From contig NHNY01000001.1 in the NCBI GenBank assembly GCA_002786065.1, positions 1,922,001-1,986,000 on the forward strand: DNA of 64,000 bases. The letters are read 5' to 3'. Both the position numbers and the translations under genes were made by a program. Below the pieces are notes generated by a model, which was not told the origin of the DNA, made no database searches, and saw only the letters and a program-made list of their open reading frames with translations. How positions within the stretch are numbered: position 1 is the first letter of the stretch; each line of letters opens with the position of its first letter. This DNA comes from Microcyclospora pomicola (taxonomy: Eukaryota; Ascomycota; Dothideomycetes; Capnodiales). Below, piece after piece: positions 59,686 to 64,000 of this stretch.

Positions 59686-62006
59686 CTACATGGGTCTATC
59701 ATTTATGTACGGTTCCATGAACATGGCTATTGCTTCGACATCCAGTCCCTCCATATCAAGGTCGAATTCATTGACCACAGAGGTCCAATCTTGTTGAGAC
59801 ATGGGGATGTCTCCTGCGTTGGACATCGAAGCCTCCGGTCGTGGGTAATGAGCATCAAGGTTATGAAGCGCTGGTAGCGAATTCCCCACCACTTGAGTTG
59901 GTCTCTGGGCGGTAAGCCTGGCTGCTGTCTTGGAGGCCTCCTGGGCGACGACTTTTTCTGCGATCTGGTAGAAATCGCGGCACACATCACAGAGCTTTCG
60001 AATGGATGGTGAGACCCTGGCGGCTGGTTCCATGGTCGCGAGCAAGGACGACAGTAAATGGAGGTCTGGAGCTGATGATGTGGCGATTGCGTTGCCTACC
60101 AGAACAATGAAGGGTAGGAAAGGGACGAACGAGAATATTCTGGTAGACAATTAGCATGAGAGCAAGATGGTATGGGAGGTAACGATACGTGTTCAAGTAC
60201 ATGCTCCACTTCCCAGGGTCATGTTGCCGCTTGATACCGATATTGTGAAGCATGGTCAATGCCTGTCGAGCTGCATCAACACACTCGTTGCAGCATTGTA
60301 ACAAATGCGGATCAGGTTCGTTCGCCGGAATGATCCGCGTGACCACAGTAAGGAGACAGTATAGTATGATGTCCAGCATGATCGACTGATCTAGCACTGT
60401 AAAGTTCTCCGAACCTTTGCTATACACCTGCGAGTGTTAGCTAAGCTGGAATCATGGTGAAAGAGTGTGGCACCTTTTGAAAGGATTTCTGTGTTTGAGT
60501 AAGTCTTGCAGCAAGGCTCCTCGCTCGTCGTATACGGTCGGACTGCGTGGTCCTCATCGCGGATGCGGAGAAGAGCTCTCGATGTGTATCTCCTGCTGCG
60601 ACAGCAAAGTCGTGGAATCCGACGAAAAAGCTGCGGGTATTAGTGATTGATCTGCTACAGTGGATGGCTAAAGCGTACTGTACCGAGCCTCCTGCCATCT
60701 CGTTCGTGAACGAAGGTAACGGACTTGTGACATCGTACTGATGGATGCTTGGTGCTCTGCCAAGCGTCAATGCCATCCCTTGGTCCCAGGCATACACGGT
60801 CCAGAACAACAAGTTCTTTCTTGTTAGATCTTTGCCATGAGTGATTGCATGGAGTCGGTGGAGACCGAGGTCCAAGCACATTCTCGACGCGGCAGTGACC
60901 AGTTTCCAAGCGATTGCAATCCTTCCAGTGTTGACAAAGAAGGCAGCCTGGAATATTAGTTTCAAGTAGCATGTACGTATAGTTCTTTACATACCAGTAG
61001 TGCAAGCGCCTGACAGCCTTCGACTGTTGGCTCTAAGCACAGCTTAAGCTTCTGAACTGCGACGTCGAGGTTCGTGGTCAAGAGTTGTATATTGTATTCA
61101 ACGTCCGTTGCGTCCACGCCGATTTGAGCGAAACAACTCTCTTGCAAGCTTTTGAACATGAACGCAAGACCGACGTTGACCAGAATCCACGTCGTCAGAT
61201 TGTAAGGTTCGGTCGCGAAGTAGACCTGTTGACACAAAGCGCTGAACTCATTCTCGGTGAAGATGGGAAAGTCGAGAAAGAATCGCTGTTTTTCTGATTG
61301 CGCGAGCCGCAGTAGTCTCAATACAGGATCCATCCGTGGGAGCGGTAGGCTCTCAAGACTTGGAGACTGCCCTTGTTGCGAAACATGAGAGGCGGTCCCA
61401 GTGTCATGACTTCTTCGGTCGTCGTCCCCGTTCTGCTGAGCATGACTCGTACCCAAGACGCTGGTGGGATGCATGGCATACGCGGACTCCAGAGCATGAG
61501 CGGCTTGTTCCACGTGGGCATGGAGAGATGAGTCGCCTGTGAAGCCTTCATATATGCAGCTCACGTCCGTCAACTGCTCGACGATGGCCATCTCATTGGA
61601 AGTGCTGGAGGACTTTCTCGGCCTGTCGTCCTTTTCCAGAGCCAGCTTCTGCAAAGTGGCCGATATCTCGATGAGTCTTTGGTTGACGTTTCCCATCGCC
61701 TCATCGTACTTGGAAGATAGCAGGACTCGCTGTCGCTTCTCTGGCGTCCGGCGAGTCACACGACATTGTACCTTGGCCGCGATGCAGGTAGAACATGGGG
61801 AATTGCGGTCGCATTTTGTCTGTCGAACACATCAGCAGAGCTGTCATCGATCACCGTCTGACACTTACCTTGCGGATTTTGCAGTGGTCACACTTATCAC
61901 GATCAGCATTGATTCAGTATTGTACGATCGGATGGCACTACTAGCTTACCGCTTGGCGCTGGGCCGTCGACTTGTTATCGTTATCATTACCGATGGTAGG
62001 ATCCAT
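59686..62006 (-). CDS. Zn2Cys6 transcription factor (fungal-specific MHR domain)
   Basis: A nuclear zinc-binuclear-cluster regulator of 690 residues. Six exons were assembled: 61950-62006, 61869-61892, 60995-61819, 60474-60947, 60189-60427 and 59686-60139. The introns are 46-57 nt and all follow GT-AG. The zinc cluster is CDHCKIRKTKCDRNSPCSTC followed by IAAKVQC, i.e. Cys-x2-Cys-x6-Cys-x5-Cys-x2-Cys-x6-Cys (residues 20-46). It is split between the 24-nt exon 2, which encodes CDHCKIRK, and exon 3. A short linker and probable coiled coil follow. The middle-homology domain spans about 170-600 (SALCQQVYFATEPYNLTTWI, AIAWKLVTAASRMCLDLGLH, LFWTVYAWDQGMALTLGRAP). The C-terminus includes an acidic stretch (VVNEFDLDMEGLDVEAIAMF) suited to activation. 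Target genes unknown. Confidence 0.9.
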
Positions 62007-62768
62007 CTCGCATCAGTGCATCCTGAGAACCGCCAAGAATCACGCCAATCGAGCACTGTTCAGCTGAGCTCTCGGGTGCTGGACTATGCGCAGTCCGAGA
62101 AGTGGAGAGACATGTGAGAACCAGCCGTTCAAAAGGGACTGGAGTTCTGGGCGCTGCGTGAAGGCGGGGACCTCGGTCAGCGTACATATAGAGCAAGGAA
62201 AGGTAATGTTCCGTATTAGCCGGCATTAAAGCGAGGCCAATCCTCTAAAATCCGTCTTCGTGTGAAAATCAGTTGACCTCAGCTCTCTCGTGATCCCAAT
62301 CCTTCGGCAGGCAACAACGCCGTGTTTTTCGGCCCCGATCCCGAAATACGCATCACGCAGCAACTTCTCGTCTCGTCCACCTTTCACTACATCGAAGATG
62401 CGATGGCGGAGACTCAACATGAGGCTGGGACAGATCTCCCAGTGGTCAGGCTAACATGCCGGTACGTTGATAAATGAACACTGCATGGTGCGGTTCACTC
62501 AGATAACACCAGTTTGCCAAAAAGGCAAACGGGAGCAAGGACATTCGACGATGATGATTGTAAAATAGACATATAGCTGAGCTATTTTGATCAAGATAGT
62601 TGCGCCAACATTCTCCTCTGGGAATGTTTATAGATGAGGCATCGTATTGATGACATTTGGGTATCGTACATCTGTATTTGTTACCGCCCCGAACTCAGCT
62701 GAGGGCGGGGATCTTTGCGTATTCGAGTCACTCAGGCGGGTAACGAAGACATCGCTTCCACCATCGGT
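62007..62768. other. intergenic region upstream of the transcription factor
   Basis: 761 bp between two leftward genes. A nested inverted repeat (AAAATAG 62562-62568 / CTATTTT 62582-62588) was seen; no gene is supported. Confidence 0.45.
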
Positions 62769-63894
62769 TCAAGCAGCACGATTGGCTGCCTCAATGGCAC
62801 CCAGTCCAGACTCTGCGAACGGCGAATTCAAGTCGCCGTTGTCCTCGTCGCCATCCTCGTCGACCAGACTCACGACATGATCAGAGTCAGCCTCTGGTGC
62901 CGACTTGTTGATTGACCCGGATCTGCTATCTTCTGGCAAGCTCTTCTCACGCTCTTCGGTGAGCTCGTCCTCACCCATGCCGGTGACTTTGGGCCAGATC
63001 TGAGTCCACAACCAGAGGGTCTGCTTAAAAGCCGTCTCGCACGCCATCATCTCCTGTATTCCATTGCCGGATGTCTGCGCATTTGCGATCTCGTCAACGA
63101 TAGCTTTACATGCTTCCACGAAGCGAATGTAGTTGATCGAAGTCCAGTTCTGGATGAACGATTCGTGAAGCGCGGATATGTGTGCATTGTCAGCCGCTGC
63201 GAGCCCATTACCTGCTGTGTAACCGTTGGAGCGACTTGGTGTCAAATATGAGGGTAATGAGTATGAGCTTGAATTGCCCACAGAAGAAACGAAATTGCCA
63301 GCATATTGAAATGACACGCAAAATAACTGGCCATAGGTTAGGGTCGAACCATAATTCGCGATGATGTCGACTTACATGCTCGATCGACCACAGAACCACC
63401 AAACCCTCGAGGAGACTTGCTGAAGCTGATGCGGCGCTGTGGAATAAGTCGATAATGCCTTTGGTTGCGGGCTTCGGCTCTTCCTTTGGGACATGCAAGA
63501 AGTATTTGCGTTTCGTCGCCTCGATAAACTCGAGCTCCTTCTTCATGTTGTTGACGGCAGAGCAAAGAAGATCGGCTGCACGGAAAGTCGGGTCATACTG
63601 AAGCTTGTCGGAGTCGGATATCTTGATTTTACCGATCAAAGAGCCGACGAAGGGTATGAGGGCACGCGAGATGTGTATCTCCTGGGCGAGCCATTGGTTG
63701 AGAGCCGATGCTGAGAGGGTACCACACCCGGCATGCGAAAGGAATTGTTGTTGGGTCGCCGCAGCTACTGCTGCTGAGCTCTTCGATAGCAACAGGTTGA
63801 TCATCGATGGTAGCTTCGGTGGCTGTGGTACCTTGAAAGGAGTAAAATTGCTTGGTCGGCCGTTCTTGTTCATCGTCTTCGTTGCTTTTGCCAT
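62769..63894 (-). CDS. TenA/heme-oxygenase-fold protein
   Basis: A 358-residue helical protein in two exons: 63376-63894 and 62769-63326, joined over a 49-nt intron (GTAAGT...GCCAG). It matches the heme-oxygenase-like / TenA-THI4 superfamily. The N-terminal block LSASALNQWLAQEIHISRAL with FVGSLIGKI is typical of the first helices. The central block LLEGLVVLWSIEHLFCVSFQ spans the exon joint. The C-terminal block SFIQNWTSINYIRFVEACKA, ending LWLWTQIWPKV, is followed by an acidic, Ser-rich tail. Family members include thiaminase II and PqqC-type enzymes. I cannot confirm the active-site Cys or Glu of thiaminases here, so the reaction is unknown; the fold assignment is firmer than any enzymatic role. 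Confidence 0.82.
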
Positions 63895-64000
63895 GGGACG
63901 CCCAGCTAGATTCGGGTTCGGCAGTGCGCCTTTCCAAATCTCGCTGCCGAATCCGCTGTTAGCACTGCCTGGGCCATGGTCATCTCCACCAGCCCGATCG

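Overview
This window reads as nuclear DNA of a filamentous ascomycete (Pezizomycotina), most likely a Dothideomycete. Genes are mono-exonic or carry short GT-AG introns of about 45-100 nt (one possible longer one), are densely packed on both strands, and are almost all of familiar fungal types. I see no tRNA or rRNA gene, no CRISPR array, and no recognisable transposon or virus-like element. The order-level guess is inference; no marker in the window settles it.

Left part (1-27.7 kb): the 3' end of an unknown low-complexity protein runs off the left edge. It is followed by the splicing factor U2AF small subunit, a small membrane-anchored protein, a DUF7514-type protein, a kinesin-8 (Kip3), a secreted deaminase-like protein, an ERCC6L2/Rad26-like SNF2 helicase divergent from the exosome subunit Rrp41, a DOMON-cytochrome b561 protein, a tyrosinase, an aquaporin divergent from an NmrA-like oxidoreductase, and a RING-YEATS fusion protein.

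Middle part (27.7-38.7 kb): a gene-poor island. Only three convincing genes occupy 11 kb, and all three encode secreted proteins: a heme-thiolate peroxygenase, an HsbA-like cell-wall protein and a small secreted protein of unknown family. This looks like an accessory, environment-facing segment between housekeeping blocks.

Right part (38.7-64 kb): a protein with weak gasdermin-like features, a CYP52-like P450, the replication factor Cdc45, a glycine-zipper protein, a secreted TIM-barrel hydrolase candidate, a giant E2-like (UBC) protein with a SUMO-interacting motif, a WD40-like protein ending in a CaaX box, a six-exon Zn2Cys6 transcription factor with a 24-nt microexon, and a TenA/heme-oxygenase-fold protein.

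Two themes recur. One is genome and RNA maintenance (Cdc45, SNF2 helicase, UBC protein, Rrp41, U2AF1, Kip3). The other is secreted or surface redox enzymes (tyrosinase, peroxygenase, DOMON-b561, P450). The most unusual observations are the RING-YEATS fusion with a stop-free 69-nt intron, the secreted deaminase with Gln at a zinc-ligand position, the two large hairpins in promoters (11353-11396 and 25466-25545), the zinc-cluster microexon, and the possible gasdermin-like protein.
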